Below, piece by piece: positions 9,176 to 17,775 of a DNA stretch of 64,000 nt. Within the stretch, counting starts at the first letter, position 1. Each line of letters begins with the position of its first letter. This DNA is from Ectobacillus sp048976805 (GTDB lineage Bacteria; Bacillota; Bacilli; Bacillales; Bacillaceae_G). The notes beneath the pieces were generated by a model, which searched no databases, had not been told where the DNA came from, and saw only the letters and a list, made by a program, of their open reading frames with translations. Made by a program: the position numbers and the translations under genes. Location: the NCBI GenBank assembly GCA_048976805.1, contig JBHGUR010000079.1:110668-174667 (forward strand), in the 5' to 3' direction.

Positions 9176-9616
9176 ATGACTGTATATACAAAAGATGATA
9201 TTGTAGCACGCGCAAAAGAATTGGCAAAAATGATTGCCCAAACAGAAGAAGTGGATTTCTTTAAACGCGCCGAAGCACAAATCCATAAAAATGAGAACGT
9301 AAAGCGCAGAATTGACCAAATTAAAGCTTTGCAAAAGCAGGCTGTAAATTTGCAGCACTACGGTAAAGTAGAAGCGTTAAAGAAAGTAGAAGCGGAAATC
9401 GATGCTTTGCAGGAGGAATTAGATGCGATTCCGATTGTACAAGAGTTTCAATCTTCGCAAACATATGTGAACGATTTATTGCAGCTTGTTGCAAGTACGA
9501 TTTCCAACACTGTAACAGATGAGATTCTTCTTTCAACGGGTGGAGATGTGTTAAAAGGGGAAACGGGTGCAGAAGTAGAAAGCAAAAAGCATGGCTGCGG
9601 ATCTTGCGGTCATTAA
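9176..9616 (+). CDS. ricA: RicA/YmcA, RNase Y-associated regulatory protein
   Basis: Subunit of the RicA-RicF-RicT complex that stimulates RNase Y-dependent processing, biofilm formation, competence and sporulation in B. subtilis. The 146-residue helical protein (DUF964/YlbF-YmcA family) ends in HGCGSCGH, whose cysteines 141 and 144 correspond to the C-terminal cluster-binding motif. It lies 3 nt downstream of miaB and ends at a strong terminator. Its partners are not encoded in the window. Confidence 0.92.
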   Translation: MTVYTKDDIVARAKELAKMIAQTEEVDFFKRAEAQIHKNENVKRRIDQIKALQKQAVNLQHYGKVEALKKVEAEIDALQEELDAIPIVQEFQSSQTYVNDLLQLVASTISNTVTDEILLSTGGDVLKGETGAEVESKKHGCGSCGH

Positions 9617-9652
9617 AAAAGGAGATGTCCTCAAAGGGCATCTCCTTTTTTA
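9617..9652 (+). terminator. Terminator after miaB-ricA
   Basis: AAAGGAGATGTCC / GGGCATCTCCTTTTT hairpin right after the ricA stop codon. Confidence 0.85.
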
Positions 9653-9658
9653 TAAGGA

Positions 9659-9825
9659 GGTTCTGTTAAACTTGATTGTTGATTTTTCACTGCAGGCGGA
9701 CGCTTTCCGCGGGCGGGGCCGAGCCGCTTCCCTCGCTGCGCTCAGTCCAGGGTCTCGGCTGTCCCGCTTTTCCCGCTGGAATCGCGGCCTTTTGTTCAAA
9801 ATCAACATTAGCCTTTAACAGAGCC
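9659..9825 (+). mobile_element. Element A copy 1 (MITE-like, about 167 bp)
   Basis: Terminal inverted repeats GGTTCTGTTAAA (9659-9670) and TTTAACAGAGCC (9814-9825), with an inner GTTGATT / AATCAAC match. The GC-rich core contains GCGGACGCTTTCCGC and the 40-bp block that copies 3 and 4 lack. This copy lacks about 20 bp near the right end that the other full copies have. No clear target duplication is visible. Confidence 0.85.
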
Positions 9826-9830
9826 CAAAA

Positions 9831-9933
9831 GATAAGAAATTATAAGTTTTTGGGAGTATGTAGCTCCCAAAGCAGCAGACTCCGGCCCACCCCTGCGCTG
9901 CTGCAAAAGGCGGGTTTTGTCCGATTTTCTTAT
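9831..9933 (+). repeat. Element B copy 1 (nested-hairpin repeat)
   Basis: About 103 bp beginning GATAAGAAAT and ending TTTTCTTAT. Internal hairpins are TTGGGAG / CTCCCAA and GCAGCAG / CTGCTGC. It begins 5 bp after element A copy 1. Other copies are at 19907-20012 and 33911-34055. Confidence 0.8.
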
Positions 9934-9998
9934 GACTTTTTAAAATTGTTCTAATTTATAAAAATGTGTGAAGATTGGAAAATAATAAGGTGTGTGCA

Positions 9999-10095
9999 CA
10001 TATAATGAATTATACGGATTCCGTGCTTGGGACCGTGTTTGTCAATGCTTTTTTTCAAAACAATGACACATTCCGCGATTGTCTCGCATATGATT
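9999..10095 (+). promoter_or_regulatory. Candidate sigma-E and sigma-K promoters of cotE
   Basis: CATATAAT at 9999-10006 fits a sigma-E -10 with a poor GAAAATA -35 14 nt upstream. AC at 10068-10069 and CATATGATT at 10087-10095, 17 nt apart, fit a sigma-K promoter. cotE has both types in B. subtilis. Assigned by eye. Confidence 0.4.
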
Positions 10096-10124
10096 AATTG
10101 AATATTCATTGAGGAGGGTTTGGA

Positions 10125-10670
10125 ATGTCCGAATATAGAGAGATTATTACGAAAGCGGTCGTCGGCAAGGGCCGCAAATATATGAAATCTACTCATACTG
10201 TAGATCCGAACCATACGCCGGCAAGTATATTGGGCTGCTGGGTTATCAATCATGCATACGAGGCAAGAAGATGTGGAAAGTATGTGGAATTGGAAGGGTA
10301 TTATGATATCAATACTTGGTATTCCTATGATGACAACACGAAAACAGAAGTTGTAACGGAGCGGGTGCATTATAAGGATGAAGTAAAGATCCGTTATCGC
10401 GATAAGAACTTTACGGGAGAAGATTATGAGATTATCGCGCGGATTATTCAGCATCCGAATTGTTTGGAAGCCATCATTTCCCCAAATGGCAATAAAATTG
10501 TTGTAACGGTAGAGCGTGAATTTCTTGTAGAGGTTGTAGGGGAAACGAAAGTTTGTGTGCGTGTGAATCCGGAAGGCTGCAAGGATGATGATGAGTGCTA
10601 CTTCGATGTAGATGATGATGAATTTGAAGATTTAGATCCAAATTTTATGCTAGATGCAGAAGAGGAATAA
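10125..10670 (+). CDS. cotE: Outer spore coat morphogenetic protein CotE
   Basis: Morphogenetic protein that anchors the outer coat (and, in the B. cereus group, the exosporium) around the forespore. The 181-residue length is exactly that of the family. The sequence begins MSEYREIITKAVVGKGRKY, contains HTPASILGCWVINHAYEA, and ends in the characteristic acidic tail (DVDDDEFEDLDPNF then DAEEE). Ribosome-binding site GAGGAGGG. Its location just before mutS-mutL is conserved in Bacillus. Confidence 0.97.
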   Translation: MSEYREIITKAVVGKGRKYMKSTHTVDPNHTPASILGCWVINHAYEARRCGKYVELEGYYDINTWYSYDDNTKTEVVTERVHYKDEVKIRYRDKNFTGEDYEIIARIIQHPNCLEAIISPNGNKIVVTVEREFLVEVVGETKVCVRVNPEGCKDDDECYFDVDDDEFEDLDPNFMLDAEEE

Positions 10671-10676
10671 CGAGCT

Positions 10677-10706
10677 GCTAGGAAGATTTCTTCCTAGCTT
10701 TTTTTA
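10677..10706 (+). terminator. Terminator after cotE
   Basis: GCTAGGAAG / CTTCCTAGC stem with ATTT loop and TTTTTTT tail. Confidence 0.85.
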
Positions 10707-10792
10707 TGTTTCTGAAACGCTTCCTAAAAACGTTTCATGCTATAATATGTTATAATTCATTTTTAGGGAATATAGAAAGATGGAGGAAACCG

Positions 10793-13423
10793 ATGGCACA
10801 GTATACGCCTATGATACAACAATATTTGAAAATCAAGGCAGACTATCAAGATGCCTTTTTATTTTTTCGCCTAGGCGATTTTTATGAAATGTTTTTTGAT
10901 GATGCGGTAAAAGCCGCCCATGAACTTGAAATTACGTTAACGAGCCGTGACGGCGGCGGAAGCGAGCGCATTCCGATGTGCGGTGTTCCGTACCATTCGG
11001 CGCGCAATTATATTGAGCAGCTCGTAGAAAAAGGCTATAAAGTGGCGATTTGCGAGCAGGTGGAGGATCCGAAAACAGCCAAAGGTGTAGTGCGCCGCGA
11101 GGTTGTGCAGCTTATTACACCGGGAACGATGATGGAAGGCCGTACCATTGATGAAAAGGAAAACAACTTTCTTGTTTCGTTAACGAAATTTGAGGATGGT
11201 TCCTTCGGTTTAGCGTGCAACGATTTGACAACCGGGCAAAATACAGTAACATTGCTCGGCGGCTCCGCCGAAGATGTTCTGCTAGAGGTATATTCTCTTG
11301 GCGCAAAGGAAATAGTCATTGCTTCTTCTTTCCCGGAGGAAGAGTTAAAAAGAGTGACAGAGAAGCTGAAAATTACAATTTCCTATGAAGATGAAACGGG
11401 CATTCCAGATGGACTGGCCCACCTTACAGAGCAGATTACACAAACAAAGCTTGTCGATACGTTCGGCAGGCTGCTGCGCTACGTATTGCGCACGCAAAAG
11501 CGTTCGTTAGACCATCTGCAGCCTGTTGAAATGTATTATACGAATGAGTTTATGAAAATTGACGTTCATTCCAAACGCAACCTGGAACTGACAGAAACGA
11601 TCCGTACGAAGGAGAAAACCGGCTCATTATTATGGCTGCTTGATAAAACTAAAACAGCGATGGGCGGCCGCATGCTGAAGCAATGGCTGGAGCGCCCGCT
11701 TGTCGTGAAAGGCCAAATTGAACAGCGGCAGATGATGGTCGAAACGTTTGTGAACAATTATTTTGTGCGTGAAGATATAAAAGAAAAACTAAAAGAAGTA
11801 TACGACCTGGAACGTTTGGCCGGAAAAGTCGCATATGGAAATGTAAATGCGAGAGATTTGCTGCAATTGAAGCGGTCGCTTTTGCAAATTCCTGAAATTA
11901 TCGAATTAGTAACACAACTTAATAATTCATACGCTGATGCACTCGTACAAAATTTAGATCCGTGCGAAAGCCTTGCTCGGTTATTAGAGTGCAGTATCCA
12001 GGATAATCCGCCTTTATCCGTCAAGGAAGGAGACATTATCAAGGATGGCTACAATGAGCAATTGGATCAATACCGCTATATTAGCAAGAATGGAAAAACG
12101 TGGATTGCCGAGTTGGAAAAGCGCGAACGGGAACTCACGGGCATTAAATCTTTAAAAGTTGGGTATAACCGTATTTTCGGTTATTATATCGAGGTGACAA
12201 AAGCAAATTTATCGTTGCTTCCAGATGGGCGCTATGAACGAAAGCAAACATTGGCGAATGCTGAGCGCTTTATTACGGACGAGCTAAAGGAAAAAGAAGC
12301 GATGATATTGGGAGCAGAGGAAAAAATCGTCCAACTCGAATATGATTTGTTCGTCCAGCTTCGTGAGCAAGTAAAGCTATATATTCCAAAATTGCAGCAG
12401 CTTGCTAAGGTAATTAGCGAGCTAGATGTGTTACAGAGCTTTGCAACCGTAAGTGAGGAAGAACAGTTTGTCAAGCCGCTGCTCACAGCGAACCGGGAAA
12501 TTTACATTAAAGATGGTCGCCATCCGGTTGTAGAAAAGGTGCTTGAAGGAAAAACATATGTACCGAATGATGTACACATGCAACAAAATTTGGATATTTT
12601 GCTGATTACAGGTCCGAATATGTCCGGTAAAAGCACCTATATGCGCCAGCTTGCTCTTATTGCCGTAATGGCACAAATCGGCTGCTTTGTTCCTGCGAGC
12701 GAAGCGGTACTGCCTATCTTTGATCAAATTTTTACGCGTATTGGCGCGGCGGATGATTTAATTTCCGGACAAAGCACGTTTATGGTAGAGATGCTTGAAG
12801 CAAAGAATGCGATTGCCAATGCGACGGAAAAAAGCTTGATTTTGTTTGATGAAATCGGCCGCGGCACGTCAACGTATGACGGAATGGCGCTTGCCCAAGC
12901 GATTATTGAATATATACACGATTATATCGGGGCAAAAACGTTGTTTTCGACACACTATCATGAATTAACCGTATTAGAAGGGGAGTTAAGCAAGCTGCAA
13001 AATGTCCATGTGTCTGCGATTGAAGAAAACGGCAAGGTTGTGTTTCTTCATAAAATTCAGCAAGGGGCAGCTGATAAGAGTTACGGCATTCATGTGGCCG
13101 AGCTTGCCGAATTGCCGGCTGCTTTAATTTCACGGGCAAAGGAAGTGCTGGCGGCGCTTGAAGGGCAGGAAGCAAAAGAGATGCAAAAACTTTTAGTAAA
13201 GGAAGAAGAGCCGAAGGAGGATTTGGGGCATACAGCGGAGGCGGCGCAGCTTTCTTTCTTTGCAGAGTCGGAGCCATTAGGGGTTAAAAAGGGACAGCCA
13301 CTCGCATTAAAAGAAAAAGAAGTGCTTGAAAAAATTCAAAAAATGGATTTGCTTGATATGACACCGCTTGAGGCAATTAATGAATTGTATAGGCTGCAAA
13401 AATTATTAAAGAAACAGGGGTGA
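10793..13423 (+). CDS. mutS: DNA mismatch repair protein MutS
   Basis: Mismatch-recognition ATPase of post-replicative repair. Of 876 residues, the N-terminal domain carries the mismatch-wedge motif F30-Y31-E32 in GDFYEMF. The ATPase domain has Walker A GPNMSGKST from residue 607, Walker B LFDEIGRGTST, and the STHYHELT segment. The start at 10793 (TGGAGGAAACCG upstream) gives MAQYTPMIQQYL, as in the family; the frame is open further upstream without a ribosome-binding site. mutL starts 4 nt after the stop, so they are co-transcribed. Confidence 0.97.
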   Translation: MAQYTPMIQQYLKIKADYQDAFLFFRLGDFYEMFFDDAVKAAHELEITLTSRDGGGSERIPMCGVPYHSARNYIEQLVEKGYKVAICEQVEDPKTAKGVVRREVVQLITPGTMMEGRTIDEKENNFLVSLTKFEDGSFGLACNDLTTGQNTVTLLGGSAEDVLLEVYSLGAKEIVIASSFPEEELKRVTEKLKITISYEDETGIPDGLAHLTEQITQTKLVDTFGRLLRYVLRTQKRSLDHLQPVEMYYTNEFMKIDVHSKRNLELTETIRTKEKTGSLLWLLDKTKTAMGGRMLKQWLERPLVVKGQIEQRQMMVETFVNNYFVREDIKEKLKEVYDLERLAGKVAYGNVNARDLLQLKRSLLQIPEIIELVTQLNNSYADALVQNLDPCESLARLLECSIQDNPPLSVKEGDIIKDGYNEQLDQYRYISKNGKTWIAELEKRERELTGIKSLKVGYNRIFGYYIEVTKANLSLLPDGRYERKQTLANAERFITDELKEKEAMILGAEEKIVQLEYDLFVQLREQVKLYIPKLQQLAKVISELDVLQSFATVSEEEQFVKPLLTANREIYIKDGRHPVVEKVLEGKTYVPNDVHMQQNLDILLITGPNMSGKSTYMRQLALIAVMAQIGCFVPASEAVLPIFDQIFTRIGAADDLISGQSTFMVEMLEAKNAIANATEKSLILFDEIGRGTSTYDGMALAQAIIEYIHDYIGAKTLFSTHYHELTVLEGELSKLQNVHVSAIEENGKVVFLHKIQQGAADKSYGIHVAELAELPAALISRAKEVLAALEGQEAKEMQKLLVKEEEPKEDLGHTAEAAQLSFFAESEPLGVKKGQPLALKEKEVLEKIQKMDLLDMTPLEAINELYRLQKLLKKQG

Positions 13424-13427
13424 GCAG

Positions 13428-15311
13428 ATGGGGAAAATTCGAAAGCTTGATGATCAGCTCTCTAATTTGATTGCGGCAGGAGAGGTTGTCGAACGGCCTG
13501 CTTCTGTCGTGAAGGAACTAGTAGAGAACGCAATTGATGCAAACAGTACCGTTGTCGAAATATATTTGGAGGAAGCGGGGCTTTCGAAAATCCGGATTGT
13601 CGACAACGGGGATGGCATCGAAGAAGATGATTGCCTGCTTGCTTTTGACCGCCATGCGACAAGCAAGATTAAGGATGAAACCGACTTGTTCCGTATTCGT
13701 ACGCTCGGCTTTCGAGGAGAGGCGTTGCCGAGCATTGCATCTGTCAGCGAGTTAAGTCTTATTACAAGCACGGGAAATGTGCCCGGGACACATCTTGTCA
13801 TTAAAGGCGGCGAGGTGCTGAAGCATGAAAAAACAGCGAGCCGCAAAGGAACAGAAATTACGGTGCAAAATCTATTCTTCAATACCCCGGCTCGCTTAAA
13901 GTATATGAAAACTATTAATACAGAACTCGGCAATATTACCGATTTAGTATACCGTATTGCGATGGCGCATCCAGAAGTGTCAATTCGGTTATTTCATAAC
14001 GATAAAAAAATCCTTCACACGTCCGGAAATGGCGATGTGCGCCAAGTTCTCGCAGCTATTTACGGTATCCCAACTGCAAAAAAAATGGTTCCTATTGAAG
14101 CGCAGTCGCTTGATTTTACAATTAAAGGATTTATGGCACTGCCTGAAATTACGCGCGCTTCCCGCAATTATATTTCAACGATTGTAAATGGGCGGTATAT
14201 ACGCAATTATTCGCTCATAAAAGCGATTCAGCAGGGCTATCATACGCTGCTTCCAGTCGGCCGCTATCCGGTTGGATTTTTGTCGATTGAGATGGACCCG
14301 ATGCTCGTGGATGTGAATGTCCATCCGGCAAAGCTTGAGGTGCGCTTTAGTAAAGAGGCCGAGCTTCTTGCTTTGGTGGAAGAGGCGTTAAAAAAGGCCT
14401 TCCAAAAGGTGAAACTGATTCCCGATGCGGTCGTACAGACGCGTAAAAAGCAACAAGATGAAAGCGTACAAGGGGTGTTTCATTTAGAGCACACCCCAAA
14501 AATGCAATTTCCAGAAATTAAGCTTCCGACAGGAATGCTATTGCAGGAAAAAGTGCAGGTGGAGGATAGGGAAGAGGCGGTTGAGCATAGAGATGTATGG
14601 AGCGTAAAGGAGACAGCGTCCGAGCAACCGGCAAGGCAAGATGTTGTTTTGGCCGAAGAGCATGAGTTTCCAGAAATGGAACGGGACGATCCTGAAGAAA
14701 TCGAGTGCGCAGTAGAAATGGACGGAAATGACTTGCCGCCTTTATATCCGGTGGGCCAGATGCACGGCACATATATATTGGCGCAAAATGACAGAGGCCT
14801 TTATATTATTGACCAGCATGCCGCCCAAGAACGGATTAACTATGAATACTACAGGGAAAAAGTCGGGAAGGTTGCTTCCGAGGTGCAGGAGCTTTTAATT
14901 CCGTATCGTATTGATTTGCCATTAAACGAATATTTATGGGTGGAAGAGCGGCTGGAAGAACTGAAAAAAGTCGGCTTATTTTTAGAGCCGTTTGGCCAGC
15001 AAAGCTTTATCATTCGCTCGCATCCGACGTGGTTTCCAAAAGGGAAGGAAACGGAAATTATTGAAGAGATGATGCAGCAAGTGTTAAAGCTAAAAAAAGT
15101 GGATGTGAAAAAGCTGCGCGAGGAAGCAGCGATCATGATGAGCTGCAAAGCCTCCATTAAGGCGAACCAATATTTAAAGCACGAAGAGATTTTTGCACTG
15201 CTTGAGACACTTCGCAAAACAACAAACCCGTACACATGCCCGCACGGACGCCCCATTATCGTGCATCATTCTACGTATGAGCTAGAGAAGATGTTTAAGA
15301 GGGTCATGTAA
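13428..15311 (+). CDS. mutL: DNA mismatch repair protein MutL
   Basis: GHKL ATPase and nicking endonuclease of mismatch repair. In 627 residues the N-terminal ATPase motifs are visible (ELVENAIDA, DNGDGI, GFRGEALPSI). The C-terminal endonuclease motif DQHAAQERINYE begins near residue 462, and CPHGRP near residue 604 contributes metal binding. This endonuclease-positive form is typical of bacteria without MutH. It is the second gene of the mutSL operon; the linker at about 340-440 is acidic and variable. Confidence 0.97.
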   Translation: MGKIRKLDDQLSNLIAAGEVVERPASVVKELVENAIDANSTVVEIYLEEAGLSKIRIVDNGDGIEEDDCLLAFDRHATSKIKDETDLFRIRTLGFRGEALPSIASVSELSLITSTGNVPGTHLVIKGGEVLKHEKTASRKGTEITVQNLFFNTPARLKYMKTINTELGNITDLVYRIAMAHPEVSIRLFHNDKKILHTSGNGDVRQVLAAIYGIPTAKKMVPIEAQSLDFTIKGFMALPEITRASRNYISTIVNGRYIRNYSLIKAIQQGYHTLLPVGRYPVGFLSIEMDPMLVDVNVHPAKLEVRFSKEAELLALVEEALKKAFQKVKLIPDAVVQTRKKQQDESVQGVFHLEHTPKMQFPEIKLPTGMLLQEKVQVEDREEAVEHRDVWSVKETASEQPARQDVVLAEEHEFPEMERDDPEEIECAVEMDGNDLPPLYPVGQMHGTYILAQNDRGLYIIDQHAAQERINYEYYREKVGKVASEVQELLIPYRIDLPLNEYLWVEERLEELKKVGLFLEPFGQQSFIIRSHPTWFPKGKETEIIEEMMQQVLKLKKVDVKKLREEAAIMMSCKASIKANQYLKHEEIFALLETLRKTTNPYTCPHGRPIIVHHSTYELEKMFKRVM

Positions 15312-15363
15312 TTGAAGTGTAGAGAAATAAAGGCCAAAGCGGTTCGTTAATATTGCTATATTT

Positions 15364-15400
15364 TAAAAAGTTGTACCGTAATTATGGTACAGCTTTTTGT
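15364..15400 (+). terminator. Terminator after mutSL
   Basis: AAAAAGTTGTACC / GGTACAGCTTTTT hairpin about 55 bp after the mutL stop. Confidence 0.75.
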
Positions 15401-15744
15401 TTCTATTTATAGGTAAAATTATTATTTTTAAAAAATGTTTTATGCCCGTATTAACTGTATTGCCTTTAGGTGTCGGCACAGCGTCCTAAATGCGAAAACC
15501 CTGTTTATACCTATGTGTACTATACACTTATATGGTATGCACAAAGATGTAACATTTTTATGAAAACGCATTTTTTTGAAAGTAATTTAGTATATTGGTC
15601 AACAATACCAGCATATAGTTATTAGTGAAAAAGTTGCTTCCCACTCAAAATAATGTACATAAAATTGTCGTTTTTTTCCATGGGTAGCTAGAGGAAGCAG
15701 GATTGTTTTGGAGAATTTCTATATATAAAAAGGAGGTGAGTACA
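15401..15744 (+). promoter_or_regulatory. Intergenic region with candidate sigma-E promoter (15591-15619)
   Basis: TATATT at 15591-15596 and CATATAGT at 15612-15619 are 15 nt apart, close to the sigma-E pattern (ATATT, 14-15 nt, CATACAAT-like). This would give the downstream 83-residue gene mother-cell expression with a leader of about 115 nt. The remainder is AT-rich, with no gene seen. Inference from pattern only. Confidence 0.35.
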
Positions 15745-15996
15745 ATGGCTCTATTAACATCTGTAAAAGTTCCGACGATTCCAGTTACGGAAACGAATCT
15801 CGCAGACATTAAGCAAGTAGTTCATTTGCACGATGAGTATCAAGTAAACTATTTCTTGCAAGATGGTTGGGTGATTCTTTCCGTAGGACCTGCCTTGAAT
15901 GGTGAAGAAGGAGTTATCCTATATGTAATGGGTAACGTTCTGAAGGAAACACCTGCGGAAGAATTCGATAAGTTTTTATGCGAATATTGTTCTTAG
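15745..15996 (+). CDS. Hypothetical 83-residue protein
   Basis: I do not recognise a family. An excellent ribosome-binding site (AGGAGGTGA, 6 nt before ATG) and a downstream terminator support expression. The protein begins MALLTSVKVPTIPVTET and includes QVNYFLQDGWVILSVGPAL, EEGVILYVMGNV and a C-terminal CEYCS. It is compact and soluble-looking, with no signal peptide or membrane segment. The candidate sigma-E promoter upstream hints at a sporulation role, which is only inference. Confidence 0.8.
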   Translation: MALLTSVKVPTIPVTETNLADIKQVVHLHDEYQVNYFLQDGWVILSVGPALNGEEGVILYVMGNVLKETPAEEFDKFLCEYCS

Positions 15997-16018
15997 GCAA
16001 AATGGTATGAATACGGAA

Positions 16019-16047
16019 GAGCGCCCATAATTAGGCGCCCTTTTTTA
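16019..16047 (+). terminator. Terminator after the 83-residue gene
   Basis: Short GCGCC / GGCGC stem followed by CCTTTTTTATTT. Confidence 0.6.
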
Positions 16048-16100
16048 TTTGATTAACACGCTATTGTTAATGATGTGCAATTTCTAATGCGATTGTTTGC

Positions 16101-16334
16101 TTAAAACGGATAGACGGTACGTCCGGTTAGTAAATTAAAAGCTGCATTAAATTTCGTTTCGATATAGTCCCAGTTCTTTTCTTCATTGTCTAGCAATGCC
16201 TGAAAGGAACGAAGGAGACAATTTAAAGAAAAAAGCAATTCTTCTGTCGATACTTGAGTTTCTTTTCGGGACGTAGAAACAATCAGCTCCTCTAATAACA
16301 AATGAATCCGCTCAACTGCTTTATTTGCTTCCAT
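16101..16334 (-). CDS. Hypothetical 77-residue protein
   Basis: Not recognised. A minus-strand gene preceded by a strong GCAGGAGGCATG site, 10 nt before the ATG. The peptide (MEANKAVERIHLLLEELIVS ...) is predicted to be largely helical, with an acidic, leucine-rich pattern and no signal or membrane segment. It is convergent with the 83-residue gene and divergent from miaA. The clean ribosome-binding site is the main support. Confidence 0.65.
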   Translation of the reverse strand: MEANKAVERIHLLLEELIVSTSRKETQVSTEELLFSLNCLLRSFQALLDNEEKNWDYIETKFNAAFNLLTGRTVYPF

Positions 16335-16530
16335 ATAATACTCATGCCTCCTGCTTTTTGGTACAATGTATGAGGCAAGTGGACAAACTATGCCATATCA
16401 TGTACAATTTTTTAGGAGGTTTTTAATTTCATTCACCATATGAAAATTCGTCTAAATCCATGTCTTTTAAAATCTGTTAAATTGGGTATAATAGTCAGAT
16501 GTATAAGTTTATATAAAGAGAGTGGAAAGC

Positions 16531-17466
16531 ATGGGAGAAGTAAAGAATGAGAAAGTGGCTGTCATTATCGGGCCGACGGCGGTCGGAAAGACAAAGCTTA
16601 GCATTGAACTGGCAAAGCGTTTGAACGGAGAAATTATAAGCGGCGATTCTATGCAAGTATACCGGGGCATGGATATTGGAACGGCAAAGGTTACGAAGGA
16701 AGAAATGGAGGGGATTCCCCATTATATGATTGATTTAAAAGATCCGGACGAACCGTTTTCCGTTGCCGAGTTTCAAAAGACTGTACGAACGCGTATACAA
16801 GAGATTGCCAAGCGGGGAAAACTTCCGATTATTGTTGGAGGAACGGGGCTATACATACAAGCGGTTTTATTTGATTATCAATTTTCAGAAGCACCGGGGG
16901 ATGATGAGTACCGTCGTACTTTAGAGGAGCTTGCGAAACGGGAAGGAAATGAAGTTGTTTTTGCAAGATTACAGGAAATAGATCCTGAAAGTGCTAGGCG
17001 CATTCACCCGAACAATGTTCGCCGTGTTATTCGCGCTCTGGAAGTTTTTCATGTTACCGGGAGAAGAATGAGCGCTCTGTTGGATGAACAGGAAAATAAG
17101 CTTTTATACGATGTTGCGCTTGTCGGATTGACGATGGAACGCGAGAAATTGTATGAGCGAATTAATATGCGTGTCGATATGATGATGGAACAAGGTTTGC
17201 TTGAGGAAGTAAAGAGATTGTATGAAAGCGGGATTCGCAATTGTCAGTCTATCCAGGCGATTGGGTATAAAGAGTTGTATGATTATCTTGAGGGAAAGAT
17301 TTCATTAGCAGAGGCGATAGACACGTTGAAGCTTAATTCCCGCCGTTATGCAAAACGCCAGTTGACATGGTTCCGCAATAAAATGGATGTGGCTTGGTTT
17401 GATGTAACAGATGGGCCGAAAACGGCAGAAATTTTGGAATACATAGAAGGAAAGCTGCAAGTTTAG
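16531..17466 (+). CDS. miaA: tRNA dimethylallyltransferase
   Basis: Transfers dimethylallyl from DMAPP to A37 of tRNAs reading UNN codons, making the i6A substrate of MiaB. The protein of about 311 residues has the P-loop GPTAVGKT at residues 14-21, SGDSMQVYRGMDIGTAKV, the GGTGLYIQA segment, and the C-terminal RRYAKRQLTWFR tRNA-binding motif. Start ATG 16531 is preferred over an in-frame GTG at 16522 because GAGAGTGGA is better spaced for it. hfq follows 40 nt downstream, the usual miaA-hfq pairing. Confidence 0.95.
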   Translation: MGEVKNEKVAVIIGPTAVGKTKLSIELAKRLNGEIISGDSMQVYRGMDIGTAKVTKEEMEGIPHYMIDLKDPDEPFSVAEFQKTVRTRIQEIAKRGKLPIIVGGTGLYIQAVLFDYQFSEAPGDDEYRRTLEELAKREGNEVVFARLQEIDPESARRIHPNNVRRVIRALEVFHVTGRRMSALLDEQENKLLYDVALVGLTMEREKLYERINMRVDMMMEQGLLEEVKRLYESGIRNCQSIQAIGYKELYDYLEGKISLAEAIDTLKLNSRRYAKRQLTWFRNKMDVAWFDVTDGPKTAEILEYIEGKLQV

Positions 17467-17506
17467 TCGAATAATAAGTGAGTAGAGAAAAAGAGGAGGA
17501 TTCGAC

Positions 17507-17731
17507 ATGAAGCAATCTATCAATATTCAAGATCAATTTTTAAATCAACTCCGTAAAGATAATACGTTTGTAACGCTGTATTTACTAAATGGTTTCCAAT
17601 TGCGCGGTTTAATTAAAGGTTTTGACAATTTTACGGTTTTATTGGAAACAGACGGTAAACAACAGCTTATTTATAAGCATGCTATTTCTACTTTCGTTCC
17701 GCAAAAGAATGTAAACATCGAATTTGAATAA
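17507..17731 (+). CDS. hfq: RNA chaperone Hfq
   Basis: Sm-like hexameric RNA chaperone. The 74 residues begin MKQSINIQDQFLNQLRKDN and show Sm1 (VTLYLLNGFQLRGLIKGFDNF) and Sm2 (LIYKHAISTFVP) motifs. Ribosome-binding site AGAGGAGGA. It is the second gene after miaA and ends at a bidirectional terminator. Confidence 0.97.
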   Translation: MKQSINIQDQFLNQLRKDNTFVTLYLLNGFQLRGLIKGFDNFTVLLETDGKQQLIYKHAISTFVPQKNVNIEFE

Positions 17732-17743
17732 CATATACATAAA

Positions 17744-17775
17744 AGAAACCCTCTTTTACCAAGAGGGTTTTATTT
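17744..17775 (+). terminator. Bidirectional terminator between hfq and the recombinase gene
   Basis: AAACCCTCTT / AAGAGGGTTT hairpin with T-rich flanks on both strands. It overlaps the stop codon of the convergent recombinase gene. Confidence 0.8.

Noticed and set aside
9661..9954. Open frames of 75-92 codons across elements A and B
   Set aside because: They follow the repeat sequence, change between copies through indels, and lack ribosome-binding sites.
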